Assembly: GCA_019090565.1 (NCBI GenBank) | Contig: JAHRVS010000023.1 | Span: 1 to 8,423, forward strand | From: Gammaproteobacteria bacterium | Lineage (GTDB): Bacteria > Pseudomonadota > Gammaproteobacteria > Pseudomonadales > UBA3067 | Direction of reading: 5' to 3' | Length of the DNA stretch: 8,423 nucleotides | Shown: piece by piece, positions 1-6,402 of the stretch | Layout: every line of letters starts with the position of its first letter | Position numbering within the stretch: position 1 is the first letter of the stretch | Translations under genes and position numbers: made by a program | The notes under the pieces: model-generated | The model's database searches: none | What the model was told of the DNA's origin: nothing | Seen by the model: only the letters and a program-made list of their open reading frames with translations

Positions 1-8
1 CGGCTGAA

Positions 9-1268
9 TTATTGTCGGATATGACCATCACCATAGACCACGTATTTCTGTGTGGTTAAGCCTTCTAAGCCGACTGGGCCTCGGGCATGTATCTTATCGG
101 TGGAAATACCAATCTCTGCACCCAAGCCGTATTCAAAACCATCGGCAAAGCGGGTGGAGGTGTTTACCATCACCGAGCTTGAATCCACTTCCGAAATAAA
201 ACGTCGGCTACGGGAATAATCTTCGGTAATGATGCTATCCGTGTGGGCGGAACTGTGGGTATTGATATGACTAATCGCCTCGTCAAGGTCAGCAACAACC
301 TTAATGGACAAGATAGGGGCGAGGTATTCGGTGTCCCAATCTTCGGCAGTGGCACGGTTGATGTCCGGCAACCGTGCGCAGGTTTTTTCACAGCCGCGAA
401 GTTCTACGCCTTTTTCGAGAAACGCATCAGCAAGACGAGGCAGAATTTGTGTTGCAACAGTGTCTGCTACCAGTAGTGTTTCAAGTGTGTTGCAAGTCCC
501 GTAGCGCTGTGTTTTGGCATTCAAAGTGACGTTGAAGGCTTTATCGAGATCGGCTTTGTCATCGATGTAAACGTGGCAAATCCCATCGAGGTGTTTAATG
601 ACGGGCACTCGGGCATCTTTGCTAATACGTTCAATGAGCCCCTTGCCACCGCGAGGTACAATCACATCGACATATTCAGGCATTGTGATGAGGGCGCCCA
701 CCGCTGCTCGGTCGGTGGTTTTAACCACTTGCACCGCATGCTCTGAAAGGCCGACTTTGCTCAAGCCGCTTGCTAGGCACGCAGCAATGGCCTGGTTGCT
801 ATGGATGGACTCAGAGCCACCGCGCAAAATAGCCGCATTGCCGGATTTTAAGCAAAGGCTTGCGGCTTCCACCGTCACATTGGGGCGGGACTCATAAATA
901 ATCCCAATGACACCTAAAGGCACGCGCATTTGTCCGACTTGAATACCGCTGGGGCGATAGGATAATCCATTCACTTCGCCGATGGGATCAGGCAGCGCCG
1001 CAACCTGCTGCAAGCCTTCCAGCATGGCCTGGAAGCGCGCTTCGTTTAACTCAAGGCGATCCAGCATCGCAGGGTCAAGGCCTTTTGCTTCGCCAGCCTT
1101 TAGGTCTTTCTGATTTGCAGCAAGGATTTGAGGGCGTTGCGCAACCAATGCTTCGGCAGTGGCAAGCAATGCCTGGTTCTTTTGATCCGTATTGGCTCTT
1201 GCTGTTTCGCGAGACGCATCGCGGGCACGCTGCCCCATGGATTGTATAGTTTGAGTGATTTCGTCCAT
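9..1268 (-). CDS. proA: Glutamate-5-semialdehyde dehydrogenase (gamma-glutamyl phosphate reductase)
   Basis: Cytosolic enzyme of proline synthesis. It reduces gamma-glutamyl phosphate to glutamate-5-semialdehyde with NADPH, the second step after ProB. The protein has 419 residues, the usual length for ProA. Visible family motifs are YESRPNVTVEA (125-135), SGNAAILRGG (142-151), the IVPRGGKGLI stretch (about 203-212), KHLDGICHVY (225-234) and the catalytic-cysteine segment RYGTCN, with Cys259 as the expected nucleophile. The ATG start gives the normal N-terminal helix; upstream there is only a weak GAG-type ribosome site. No proB is adjacent. The gene ends 8 bp from the window edge. In many gammaproteobacteria nadD follows proA, so nadD may lie just outside; that is inference. 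The 335 bp upstream carry no gene, so proA probably has its own promoter there. Confidence 0.97.
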   Translation of the reverse strand: MDEITQTIQSMGQRARDASRETARANTDQKNQALLATAEALVAQRPQILAANQKDLKAGEAKGLDPAMLDRLELNEARFQAMLEGLQQVAALPDPIGEVNGLSYRPSGIQVGQMRVPLGVIGIIYESRPNVTVEAASLCLKSGNAAILRGGSESIHSNQAIAACLASGLSKVGLSEHAVQVVKTTDRAAVGALITMPEYVDVIVPRGGKGLIERISKDARVPVIKHLDGICHVYIDDKADLDKAFNVTLNAKTQRYGTCNTLETLLVADTVATQILPRLADAFLEKGVELRGCEKTCARLPDINRATAEDWDTEYLAPILSIKVVADLDEAISHINTHSSAHTDSIITEDYSRSRRFISEVDSSSVMVNTSTRFADGFEYGLGAEIGISTDKIHARGPVGLEGLTTQKYVVYGDGHIRQ

Positions 1269-1370
1269 CTTTATCTCGCTAGCAAGTAGAGGTTCAACCT
1301 AGAAAAAACAATTCGATACGCAGGGCATAACAGCTAGTTGCGATTTAGTTGTGCCTATAATCGATCGGCT

Positions 1371-1396
1371 CAGGCACGCCAAACCAGGTACGCCAA
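1371..1396. repeat. Imperfect 12-bp direct repeat upstream of proA
   Basis: CAGGCACGCCAA (1371-1382) and CAGGTACGCCAA (1385-1396) match at 11 of 12 positions and start 14 bp apart. They lie about 100-130 bp upstream of the proA start, overlapping and adjoining a possible weak promoter. A tandem operator for a regulator is possible, as is chance; the sequence alone does not decide. Confidence 0.5.
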
Positions 1397-1418
1397 GGCA
1401 TTATAAAAATAAATGACC

Positions 1419-1442
1419 AGCATTACGCTTTGGGGTGATGCT
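1419..1442. other. Intergenic stem-loop with a loop that can pair downstream
   Basis: AGCATTAC (1419-1426) pairs with GTGATGCT (1435-1442) over 8 bp with one T-G wobble, around the loop GCTTTGGG (1427-1434). That loop can also pair with CCCAAGC at 1454-1460 with one bulge, giving either an alternative fold or a pseudoknot-like contact. No T-run follows on either strand, so it is not a standard terminator. Confidence 0.4.
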
Positions 1443-1540
1443 CGGCAGTGACGCCCAAGCGCACCAATAAAAACAGCCAAGCATTATCGCTGATCTGAGG
1501 TCATGCCGCCATAGGATGGGCTTATAAAAACGGTTACAGG

Positions 1541-1558
1541 CGTGCAGAAGAGTGCACG
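1541..1558. terminator. Short hairpin, possible terminator
   Basis: CGTGCA (1541-1546) and TGCACG (1553-1558) form a perfect 6-bp stem around a 6-base loop. Read on the minus strand, downstream of the barrel-protein gene, it is followed about 9 bases later by five T residues. The spacing is too long for a classical intrinsic terminator, so this is a weak call. Confidence 0.25.
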
Positions 1559-1582
1559 TTAAGCACTTTCAGGTTTCGCAAG

Positions 1583-1604
1583 GGCGCTAAAAGAGTAAAG
1601 CGCC
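1583..1604 (-). terminator. Hairpin directly after the outer-membrane protein stop codon
   Basis: GGCGCT (1583-1588) and AGCGCC (1599-1604) form a perfect 6-bp stem around a 10-base loop, directly after the TAA stop of the barrel-protein gene on the minus strand. Its position suggests transcript-end formation or 3'-end protection. The T-run lies before the stem, inside the last codons, so the usual U-tract is missing after it. Confidence 0.4.
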
Positions 1605-2810
1605 TTAAAAAAGGATATTAAATGAGACGGTCCAAAGCTGGAGGTGGCTGTTTTTGGCAGGCAACGCGACGAAGAGACCGGAGGTGCCATTTCTAGTGTC
1701 AGCTTGATGAAGCTCTGCCTTGATGGTCAGCGTGTCGGTAGCATAGTAGCGTGCGCCTACAGTGACAGAGGCTTGTTCCTGCATAAACCCATTATTGAAT
1801 CCCGCTATAAAAGGGTGGCTGCTGGGGTCCTTTAGTACCGCATCGGTACACGCTAGGGTGAGATAGGGGGTGAGGCTGCCAGATTCTTTTGCAACGGTCA
1901 GGTAGTACCCGGTTTGAACAGGGATCTTGGTTTTAAGTGTACCAAATGCAGAAAGTCCGGGAGTGCTGGAGGCAGTGAGGTCAATGATGCCATGGCCAAC
2001 CTGTGAGCGCGCAAGCTCCAGTTGCAATAACCACGTATCGAGGTGTGCCTTTGCCCCAAGGCTATAAATCACGGCTTTTGGCATTGTAAGGGTACCCCCT
2101 TCTTCTTCATGATTGACTGCATCGGTTAACATGTACGAAGCATGGAGCGTGATAATTTGGTTTTCTATAGCGAGGCCAAATCCGGCAATGTCTTTTGCAT
2201 CGAGTTGGGAGCTTGTTTTACTGCTGCGACTCGTAATGGTTTCATTTACTCTGCCAACGTAGGGCTGAAAGCGGACGTTATAGCTACCAAGACTTTTTTG
2301 ATAGGTAAGCTCTATGCCATTTATTTTGGTGATAAGCGAATAGGAGGTCTCGTAGACCTCAACCGGTGGTCGAGCCCATAAATAGCTGGCGCCCACGTCA
2401 AGGTGCTTAGAAATGAGATAGGTGTCAGGGATGAACTTCCCCACCTTCATGCTTAGGTTTGGACGGAGCTTATAATCAACAAACAGCATGTCAAAACTGG
2501 GTCTAAAATTAAGGTTTTCATCCGATTCCGCACCCCTAGCGGTTAATTGCCCCTGAAAGTTCACTTTAGAGTCGACTCGCTTTGATAACATCAGCCCCAT
2601 CACTGTGCCGGACTGAAAGTTGAGGGTGTCTGTGTACTCTTTGGTCTCTATATACGGAGTAGAATGATTGGTTTTCGTGATAGAGCTGGAAAGAAAACCA
2701 TTAATATTGATTGGTTCAGCGGTCGCGAGGTTGCTTAAGCCCACTGTGGCGCTGCACAGCAAGCATGCCACAGAGCTAGAAATATATTTACGGGTATCGA
2801 AATTGGCCAT
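1605..2810 (-). CDS. Predicted outer-membrane beta-barrel (porin-like) protein
   Basis: The 401-residue product starts with a Sec signal peptide: Arg7-Lys8, a hydrophobic core at about 10-28, and likely cleavage after Ala31 (ATA before EP). The rest is rich in alternating polar and hydrophobic segments typical of membrane beta strands, such as LSMKVGKF, ITLHASYML and SVTVGARYYA. It ends in VSFNILF, and a C-terminal Phe is the usual BAM-recognition signal of outer-membrane barrels. A stretch at 136-153 (KHLDVGASYLWARPPVEVYE) resembles uncharacterised porin-like proteins of marine gammaproteobacteria as I remember them; this is unverified. The substrate is unknown. The start is the only ATG after an in-frame upstream TAG, but no clear Shine-Dalgarno precedes it, so translation may be weak or controlled. 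It stands alone with no transporter genes beside it. It could be a diffusion porin or a specific uptake channel. Confidence 0.8.
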   Translation of the reverse strand: MANFDTRKYISSSVACLLCSATVGLSNLATAEPININGFLSSSITKTNHSTPYIETKEYTDTLNFQSGTVMGLMLSKRVDSKVNFQGQLTARGAESDENLNFRPSFDMLFVDYKLRPNLSMKVGKFIPDTYLISKHLDVGASYLWARPPVEVYETSYSLITKINGIELTYQKSLGSYNVRFQPYVGRVNETITSRSSKTSSQLDAKDIAGFGLAIENQIITLHASYMLTDAVNHEEEGGTLTMPKAVIYSLGAKAHLDTWLLQLELARSQVGHGIIDLTASSTPGLSAFGTLKTKIPVQTGYYLTVAKESGSLTPYLTLACTDAVLKDPSSHPFIAGFNNGFMQEQASVTVGARYYATDTLTIKAELHQADTRNGTSGLFVALPAKNSHLQLWTVSFNILF

Positions 2811-3206
2811 TTTATAACTAAAACTAATCAGTTTGAGGAGGGTAACCTAGTAGAGTATCGTCGATAACCACGGGGATTTCATGGATTCAGGAAAAAAAGT
2901 GCAAAGTAAGTGTGATTTGTGGGATTTTGGGCTGTTTTTGACTGAAAGCTAGACAAAATCATCGTTGTTTGAGGTAAAGGGGTAGTGAAAAACCAGAGAT
3001 GCTGCAATGACACGCTCGCTTCGTGCGCGGTTAATTTTTGGTTCTGTTGCAGAGTTCGCCTTGACAGACCCTAGGTGAACCTGAAACCCTTGCAGGTTGT
3101 GAGCGCCGCACTTTGCGGGACGAATTGAATGCAAGTGCCGGTATGGTAGGAGCGCTGTACTTCTTCTTCGCAGCCATTGATATGATAAGACAGACTGAGG
3201 ATTGTT
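2811..3206. other. Gene-poor interval upstream of the barrel-protein gene
   Basis: These 396 bp separate the minus-strand barrel-protein gene from the plus-strand small gene at 3207, so promoters for both should lie here. On the minus strand TTGCAC followed 17 bp later by TGAAAT, near 2880-2905, is a weak promoter candidate for the barrel protein. On the plus strand an isolated TTGACA sits at 3061-3066 without a matching -10. TATGAT at 3182-3187 could be a -10 box for the small gene, but would give a very short leader. Short open frames here show no plausible start or protein character. Confidence 0.5.
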
Positions 3207-3323
3207 ATGACTTTAAGTTTAGGGCAGTTGATGCTAATGGCCTTGGCTTTCACGTTTGCCGTGGGGCTTTCTATGGGCGTTCGTCGCCGTCGTGCTCAGT
3301 TAGGGCTTAAAGACGAAGAATAG
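3207..3323 (+). CDS. Small single-span membrane protein, 38 residues
   Basis: The ATG at 3207 opens a 38-codon frame preceded by GAGG with 6 bases of spacing, a good ribosome site. The product has a hydrophobic segment at about 7-25, rich in Leu, Met, Ala, Phe and Gly, followed directly by four Arg (26-29) and an acidic tail (KDEE). By the positive-inside rule this predicts an inner-membrane protein with the N terminus in the periplasm and the C terminus in the cytoplasm. I do not recognise the family and assign no function. It converges on the basic small gene on the other strand, 75 bp away. The clean start signal and the textbook membrane topology favour a real gene; its short length is the main doubt. 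Confidence 0.6.
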   Translation: MTLSLGQLMLMALAFTFAVGLSMGVRRRRAQLGLKDEE

Positions 3324-3351
3324 GCGGGTACTTGTACGCTACGTGGGTTTG

Positions 3352-3373
3352 CTTACGCTTTGCGAAAGGTAAG
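3352..3373. terminator. Hairpin between convergent small genes
   Basis: CTTAC plus CTTT (3352-3361, with one bulged G) pairs with AAAG plus GTAAG (3365-3373) around a GCG loop, giving nine paired bases. It lies 28 bp after the stop of the 38-residue gene on the plus strand. There is no T-run on either strand, so it could be a weak bidirectional transcript end or 3'-end stabiliser. Confidence 0.35.
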
Positions 3374-3380
3374 AATACGT

Positions 3381-3411
3381 CCTAGAGGCACAGGTTTGCT
3401 ATGCCGCTAGG
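3381..3411 (-). terminator. Hairpin overlapping the stop codon of the small basic gene
   Basis: CCTAG-A-GGCA (3381-3390) pairs with TGCC-G-CTAGG (3402-3411): nine base pairs with one mismatch and an 11-base loop. On the minus strand the stem starts within the last codons of the 47-residue gene and the TAG stop falls in the loop. The position suits the 3' end of the RIO kinase transcript. Only a mixed, T-containing stretch follows, so intrinsic termination is not certain. Confidence 0.35.
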
Positions 3412-3542
3412 GGGTATCCCTTCCCCTTATGCTTACGGTCTCCACGCTTAAGCGCTTTCTTTCTATCCATAAAGGTGACTGACCGGCTGAAGGTTCGTGC
3501 GTGTTTCGCCACAGGGTTGGGCGCGCGCTGTTGTTTTTTCAT
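3399..3542 (-). CDS. Small, strongly basic protein, 47 residues, downstream of the RIO kinase gene
   Basis: The ATG at 3542 is preceded on the minus strand by AAGGA with 7 bases of spacing, a strong ribosome site, and opens a 47-codon frame ending in TAG at 3399-3401. The product carries the segment NPVAKHARTF (9-18), then DRKKALKRGDRKHKGKG (26-42). It is dense in Lys, Arg and His, with few acidic residues and no membrane segment or signal peptide. I recall short gammaproteobacterial proteins with a NPVAKH motif and a DRKK-type tail, possibly one of the DUF families (DUF7230 is a candidate I cannot verify). The charge suggests RNA or ribosome binding, which is inference only. It starts 43 bp after the RIO kinase stop on the same strand with no terminator visible in between, so co-transcription is likely. 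Confidence 0.75.
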   Translation of the reverse strand: MKKQQRAPNPVAKHARTFSRSVTFMDRKKALKRGDRKHKGKGYPLAA

Positions 3543-3585
3543 TGTTGCTTCCTTCTCTTGTTAATGTTTTTCCATCGACATTGCA

Positions 3586-4443
3586 CTAAATATCGTCCTC
3601 TCTGGCCATAAGACGAGCTTGGCGATCCTGTTCCTCTTGAAAGGCGGCTTTAATTTCTTCCAGTACGCCATCTACATCTGCCAGTGCCCCGTCATCCTGA
3701 AACAACCCTGTTAGCACGGTATCAGGGTTCAGTTCGCCTGCTTCGAATAATGCCCACATTTCGTCGGCGTAGCGCGTGCTGCTTAACTCGGGCGCGTAGC
3801 GGGAATAGTAGCGGGTCATATTCCCCACGTCTCGCGCGAACATGCTTTGTGCGTTATTGTTTGCAGCGGCATCGACCGCTTGGGGTAAATCGATAATAAC
3901 CGGACCATAGCTATCGACTAACACATTGAATTCAGATAAATCACCATGCACTAACCCAGCGCAAAGCATTAGCTTTATATAGCGCATCATAACGGCATGG
4001 TCTTCGAGAGCGAGCTCTTCAGGCATCGTTACGTCATCTAAGCGAGGTGCGACCTCTCCGTCTTCATCGGTTACCAGCTCCATGAGCAGTACACCGTCCA
4101 CACAACCGTAAGTAGTGGGCACGCGAACGCCGGCTTCAGCAAGGCGAGATAAGGCATTCACCTCTGCGTTTTGCCAGACCTCTTCTTGTTGTTTACGGCC
4201 ATACGCAGAGCGTTTTTCCATCGCACGAGCACGGCGGCCGCTACGAACTTTGCGCCCTTCTTGGTATTGTGCTGCCTTTTTAAAGCTGCGATTGACGGCG
4301 TCTTTATAGACCTTGGCGCAGCGAATTTCTTCACCGCATTTAACAATATAGATATCTGCTTCTTTGCCGCTCATGAGGCGGCTGAGCACTTCGTTAATTA
4401 AGCCTTCTTCAACGAGGGGTTGAAGGCGTTTTGGTACTTTCAT
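3586..4443 (-). CDS. RIO-type serine protein kinase
   Basis: A 285-residue cytosolic kinase of the RIO family, which transfers phosphate from ATP and is best known for RIO1 and RIO2 in small-subunit ribosome maturation in archaea and eukaryotes. Visible elements are the ATP loop SGKEADIYIV (25-34), the catalytic lysine in AKVYK (Lys44), a long Arg/Lys-rich flexible loop (about 51-86), the hinge LMELV (120-124), the catalytic loop HGDLSEFN (166-173; Asp168 and Asn173), and the metal-binding IIDLPQAV (183-190; Asp185). All key residues are intact, so an active enzyme is expected. The C-terminal part (about 240-285) is acidic and helical in character. The ATG is preceded by AAGGA at close spacing. 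A small basic gene follows in the same direction. The bacterial substrate is not known to me. Confidence 0.93.
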   Translation of the reverse strand: MKVPKRLQPLVEEGLINEVLSRLMSGKEADIYIVKCGEEIRCAKVYKDAVNRSFKKAAQYQEGRKVRSGRRARAMEKRSAYGRKQQEEVWQNAEVNALSRLAEAGVRVPTTYGCVDGVLLMELVTDEDGEVAPRLDDVTMPEELALEDHAVMMRYIKLMLCAGLVHGDLSEFNVLVDSYGPVIIDLPQAVDAAANNNAQSMFARDVGNMTRYYSRYAPELSSTRYADEMWALFEAGELNPDTVLTGLFQDDGALADVDGVLEEIKAAFQEEQDRQARLMAREDDI

Positions 4444-4521
4444 TGCGTCCTTTGTAAAGTGGGTAGTTAGGAAAGGGTTGGTAGGATTTTAGCAGACGGC
4501 TGAAATTTTACTCATCTGCGG

Positions 4522-4549
4522 ATTCTATCATTTTTTATGGGAATGTAAG
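4522..4549 (-). promoter_or_regulatory. Probable promoter of the RIO kinase gene
   Basis: On the minus strand CTTACA (4544-4549) is followed after 16 bp by TAGAAT (4522-4527), and the -10 is preceded by TG as an extended -10 element (TGATAGAAT). This would start transcription about 70 bp before the kinase ATG. A second extended -10-like TGCTAAAAT lies at 4486-4494 but lacks a -35. It supports separate transcription of the kinase from yaeQ. Confidence 0.5.
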
Positions 4550-4615
4550 GGGTGTGGTTCAAAACTGCCATTGCGAAGTGAAGGATATCGGGTTTTAGTC
4601 TGTTGTAAGGTTACA

Positions 4616-5149
4616 TTATCGTTGCAGATTGACCCAGTTTATTTCACATTCTCCTGTTTCAGTGGCGATGTAAGCGGAGTCCCCTGTGATGGTGATCGAG
4701 CAGGTCACGGTGCGCTCTGCCAGTTTTGCCAGGGCTTGTATCTCTAGGTGGTTAAACTGAATAACCGTCGCTTTCAACATGGCAAATTTGGTTTTGTTTT
4801 GTGCCCACCACACATCCGATTTGCTATTAAAGCTATACACCTTTACTTCGGCAGCGACGCGAGAGGCTTTTTTTATTCGGTCTACGGCGGGTTCGCCGAG
4901 GTCTATCCACAGGGCCAACTGGTCATCAAGTGTGTGTTTCCAAATGTCGGGGAGGTCTGGATCGGAAAGCCCTTTGGTGAAGACCAAGGCTTCTTGAGCG
5001 TTCAGGCAAAAGGCCAATATCCGAGACATCATGCGCTCAGTGGTTTCCGAGGGGTGTTGCGCGACCGTCAAATTGAGCGAATCGTAATAATCTCGATTCA
5101 AGTCGGACAGGCTGATATTGAATTTATGAATGGTCGGCTTTAGTGCCAT
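4616..5149 (-). CDS. yaeQ: YaeQ family protein
   Basis: The 177-residue product has the length and start-to-end pattern of YaeQ (MALKPTIHKF..., then HPSETTERMMSRILAFCL at 32-49). YaeQ proteins have a PD-(D/E)XK nuclease-like fold. Candidate core residues are Glu39 in the first helix, Asp83 in LWIDLGEP (80-87) and Lys103 in EVKVYSF (101-107). Enterobacterial YaeQ was linked to suppression of RfaH loss, but the biochemical role is unclear, so I give no function. The ATG has AGGA six bases upstream. There is no signal peptide or membrane segment, so it should be cytosolic. It is divergent from the lipoprotein gene and is followed, 172 bp later on the same strand, by the RIO kinase, which appears to have its own promoter. 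Confidence 0.93.
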   Translation of the reverse strand: MALKPTIHKFNISLSDLNRDYYDSLNLTVAQHPSETTERMMSRILAFCLNAQEALVFTKGLSDPDLPDIWKHTLDDQLALWIDLGEPAVDRIKKASRVAAEVKVYSFNSKSDVWWAQNKTKFAMLKATVIQFNHLEIQALAKLAERTVTCSITITGDSAYIATETGECEINWVNLQR

Positions 5150-5373
5150 GATGGTTCCTACAAAACTAAAAATAATCCGGCTGACGGGAAGCGGAATTCA
5201 GATCGGCTAGAAGATACACCCTTTTTACCAATGGTATAAAGCTATTCTTTTGAGACAAGGGTGAAAATGGTTTTTTAGGCCCGTTTTTTCAGGGCTTTCG
5301 TAAATTACGTGACTTGGCTCGCACGCTTACAAAATACACATAGTGATGCGCCTTGCTCTTTAATACATTGGAT

Positions 5374-5379
5374 TACAAT
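5374..5379 (+). promoter_or_regulatory. Possible -10 box of the lipoprotein gene
   Basis: TACAAT at 5374-5379 matches the sigma-70 -10 consensus at 5 of 6 positions, 60 bp before the lipoprotein ATG. The nearest -35-like hexamer, TTGCTC (5353-5358), gives a short 15-bp spacer, so the call is tentative. The 289-bp divergent region 5150-5438 also holds the 11-bp palindrome TACCAATGGTA at 5226-5236, on the yaeQ side. Confidence 0.35.
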
Positions 5380-5438
5380 GTTTCTAGGGCGCGCGGTGTG
5401 AGAGGCGCTCCCTCCTTCATTTTAACGGGTGTTTAATT

Positions 5439-6383
5439 ATGAGACGATCAATTTACGTGCTCCCTCTGTGCGCTTTAATTTCACTTGTTGGCTGCGGTGG
5501 AGGTGATGGGGGCGGGGGCGGAGGTGTAACGTCTTACGGTGGCACACGAACCCAAGCCAGTTTGTCGACGGATACCTCCGAGCAGCTTGCTCGCAGTGCC
5601 ACAGAAGGGGCAGCAGAAGCCACGACAGGCTCTGAATTATCTTCGTTTCCTTCGGCGTTTGGGAGCAGTACAAATTACGAATACGTCGACGAGGCGGTCA
5701 AAGCGGTGCTCCCAGGTGCACTGGAAACTCTTTCTGGAAGCGGCTTGCCAAGCGCCTTTCAGGAGGAGCAAGCCTGTGCCGTCTCTGGCTCGATGGTGAT
5801 TGCCGCTGACGACAGCCTCGCAAATAACATTGACCCAAACTCCGGATTAGATGCTGAACAGGCGTTTCCTGAGAGTGGTACCATTGAATTAGAGTTTCGT
5901 GATTGCCGAGAAGAAGCAGGAACGACCATCGATGGTCTGGCTACGATTACCTTTACCGGTGGTGGAGGCTTTACCACCGTGTACCAAAATTTGACAGTTG
6001 CCTATACCGAATTAGATGGTACTCAGGTGGTAGAGACGATTGAAAGCCTGACGATTGCTTGTACGGATGTGCAGACCTGTTCGGTACAGGCCGATTTTGC
6101 TGGTTTGGATGGTCGAACTTACCGCATTTCTGACGTAGAGGTGACCGGGTCAGACAGTATCGGGTGGGATGTGACCGCGACGGTTTATGACCCTGACCTG
6201 GGTTTTGTTGAAATTGCGACCACCACTTCATTGATGTTCGATTGCCCTGCGGGCGTACCCAGCACCGGTGCGTTAACGGTGACGGGAGTAGACAGTGTTG
6301 CGGCCAGTGTGACTTATCTGAGTTGCTCAGAGTTCCAGGTCTGCTTGTTAGAGGGGAATATTTGCAGTACCTATAGCTGGTAA
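5439..6383 (+). CDS. Putative lipoprotein with eight cysteines, function unknown
   Basis: The 314-residue product begins with Arg2-Arg3, a hydrophobic stretch and the lipobox LVGC (16-19), so Cys19 should be acylated after signal peptidase II cleavage. There is no Asp at +2 (CGG), which favours the outer membrane. A flexible glycine-rich tether (about 19-29) and a Ser/Thr/Ala-rich region follow. The mature chain then contains eight further Cys in an acidic, beta-strand-like sequence rich in Thr and Val, including ACTDVQTC and a tail with three Cys within 13 residues. An even Cys number suggests disulfides formed in the periplasm or on the cell surface. I recognise no known domain. The ribosome site before the ATG is weak (GGGTG). 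It is divergent from yaeQ and followed by a hairpin and a tRNA gene on the opposite strand, so it is probably monocistronic. Confidence 0.85.
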   Translation: MRRSIYVLPLCALISLVGCGGGDGGGGGGVTSYGGTRTQASLSTDTSEQLARSATEGAAEATTGSELSSFPSAFGSSTNYEYVDEAVKAVLPGALETLSGSGLPSAFQEEQACAVSGSMVIAADDSLANNIDPNSGLDAEQAFPESGTIELEFRDCREEAGTTIDGLATITFTGGGGFTTVYQNLTVAYTELDGTQVVETIESLTIACTDVQTCSVQADFAGLDGRTYRISDVEVTGSDSIGWDVTATVYDPDLGFVEIATTTSLMFDCPAGVPSTGALTVTGVDSVAASVTYLSCSEFQVCLLEGNICSTYSW

Positions 6384-6402
6384 CACTTCTTTAACAGCGC
6401 GC

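Larger units (their letters stand above)
1269..1604. other. Non-coding interval between proA and the outer-membrane protein gene
   Basis: This 336 bp stretch is the upstream region of proA and the 3' side of the barrel-protein gene. I found no convincing reading frame; the longest plus-strand possibility I traced, from 1414, is only 12 codons. It holds a consensus TATAAT on the plus strand at 1356-1361 with no good -35, an imperfect 12-bp direct repeat, and stem-loops at 1419-1442, 1541-1558 and 1583-1604. On the minus strand TTGGCG (1378-1383) and TATAGG (1355-1360), 17 bp apart, are a possible weak proA promoter. None of these has a proven role. Confidence 0.6.

Noticed and set aside
598..897. 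99-residue open frame antisense to proA
   Set aside because: Shadow of the conserved proA coding strand, with no independent start signal.
2949..3253. Two short minus-strand open frames
   Set aside because: No supporting ribosome site or recognisable sequence; their composition looks like random translation of non-coding DNA.
3113..3310. Open frame on the plus strand starting with TTG, overlapping the 38-residue gene
   Set aside because: No ribosome site, poor protein character, and it shares its second half out of frame with a frame that has a much better start and topology.
3399..3542. Small basic protein as the ribosome-rescue factor ArfA
   Set aside because: It is short and basic, but I do not see the conserved ArfA core sequence, and the NPVAKH start does not fit.
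4748..5143. 131-residue open frame antisense to yaeQ
   Set aside because: It lies fully inside yaeQ, whose minus-strand product matches a known family in full length.
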